NCBI GenBank assembly: GCA_022653215.1
Contig: JALCSJ010000045.1
Location: 1-13,521 of the forward strand
DNA: 13,521 bases
Reading direction: 5' to 3'
From: Acidaminococcaceae bacterium
GTDB lineage: Bacteria; Bacillota; Negativicutes; Acidaminococcales; Acidaminococcaceae
Shown here: positions 13,087-13,521 of the stretch, piece after piece
How the letters are laid out: each line of letters begins with the position of its first letter
How positions within the stretch are numbered: position 1 is the first letter of the stretch
Position numbers and translations under genes: made by a program
Notes under the pieces: model-generated
The model's database searches: none
What the model saw: only the letters and a program-made list of their open reading frames with translations
What the model was told of the DNA's origin: nothing

Positions 13087-13521
13087 ATGGAAGAATTGCA
13101 GCGATTGCAAAAAGTTATGGCAGCCCACGGCATAGCCTCACGACGTGAATGTGAAAAAATCATATTGGCAGGAAGAGTAAAAGTAAATAATAAAATAATT
13201 ACCGAACTGGGGACAAAAGTTGGTCCCAAAGACTTTGTCACAGTAGACGGCAAAGGTCTCAAACCAGCAGGAAAACGTTATATCCTCATGTATAAACCCA
13301 GGGGCGTGGTTTCAACCATGAAAGACCCTCAGGGACGAAAAACCGTGGCAGAAATGCTTAAGGATTTGCCGGAAAGACTTTATCCGGTGGGACGCTTGGA
13401 CTATAGTACAGAAGGACTGTTGCTCTTGACCAATGATGGCGCCTTAACTCAGAAATTAACTCATCCCAGTAAAGAAATAAATAAAACTTATGCTGTAGAA
13501 GCCGACGGATTAATTACGGAA
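13087..13521 (+). CDS. rluB: RluB-type 23S rRNA pseudouridine synthase (3' partial)
   Basis: The frame opens with ATG at 13087, 6 nt after AGGAG, and runs to the window end (145 codons; about 240 residues are usual, so the C-terminal part is missing). An N-terminal S4 RNA-binding domain (LQKVMAAHGIASRRECEKII...GRVKVNNKII) is followed by the RsuA/RluB catalytic domain: YILMYKPRGVVST (65-77) and VGRLDYSTEGLLLLTNDG (101-118), with the catalytic Asp105 and the family-conserved RLD. RluB-type enzymes modify 23S rRNA near the peptidyl-transferase centre. RsuA and RluE share the same motifs, but position after scpAB is typical for the Firmicute RluB (YpuL). Confidence 0.92.
   Translation, partial: MEELQRLQKVMAAHGIASRRECEKIILAGRVKVNNKIITELGTKVGPKDFVTVDGKGLKPAGKRYILMYKPRGVVSTMKDPQGRKTVAEMLKDLPERLYPVGRLDYSTEGLLLLTNDGALTQKLTHPSKEINKTYAVEADGLITE

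Noticed and set aside
1..13521. CRISPR arrays, tRNA or rRNA genes, insertion sequences, T-box or other riboswitch leaders
   Set aside because: None was recognised. Intergenic gaps are short, and the only repeats are the hairpins and small inverted or trinucleotide repeats listed.

Overview
The window looks like chromosomal core DNA from a low-GC, anaerobic Firmicute. A member of the Negativicutes (Acidaminococcaceae or Phascolarctobacterium type) is the best guess, but this is inferred from gene order and protein flavour, not from a marker gene. Evidence for an anaerobe is HydF ([FeFe]-hydrogenase maturation), LarB (nickel-pincer cofactor of lactate racemase) and a tryptophanyl-tRNA synthetase with an iron-sulfur cysteine motif. 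There are no mobile elements, CRISPR arrays, tRNAs or rRNAs, and the genes are packed tightly.

Layout. (1) Positions 1-633 are the 3' part of larB on the plus strand, which converges on a small PC4/YdbC-type ssDNA-binding gene (767-1003, minus). A long hairpin at 681-731 lies between them and should terminate both. (2) hydF (1110-2321, minus) is divergent from a GT28/MGDG-synthase-like glycosyltransferase gene (2462-3550, plus). The shared intergenic region carries overlapping promoter-like elements and a 21-bp palindrome. (3) A DNA-metabolism operon follows: dprA, topA, trmFO, xerC, codY (3663-9968). It starts at a near-consensus promoter (3565-3593) and ends at a UUCG-loop terminator (9980-10010). 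It resembles the topA-gid-codV-clpQY-codY region of Bacillus, but hslVU (clpQY) is absent. (4) A second operon follows: site-2 protease (M50), trpS, scpA, scpB and rluB (rluB cut by the window end). A perfect 26-bp palindrome plus T5 lies over the scpB stop codon, just before the rluB ribosome binding site.

How the genes work together. dprA, topA and xerC handle recombination-competent ssDNA, supercoiling and dimer resolution. scpA and scpB are the SMC-condensin partners. trmFO, trpS and rluB serve tRNA modification, charging and rRNA modification. CodY is the global nutritional regulator and the most interesting gene here. Its first ATG has no Shine-Dalgarno, while a perfect one sits upstream next to in-frame codons that restore the conserved CodY N-terminus but include no ordinary start codon. 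Its effector domain also lacks the branched-chain amino acid anchoring arginine of Bacillus CodY and holds all four of the protein's cysteines around that pocket. No wholly new multi-gene system was found. The unusual points are inside or between otherwise familiar genes.
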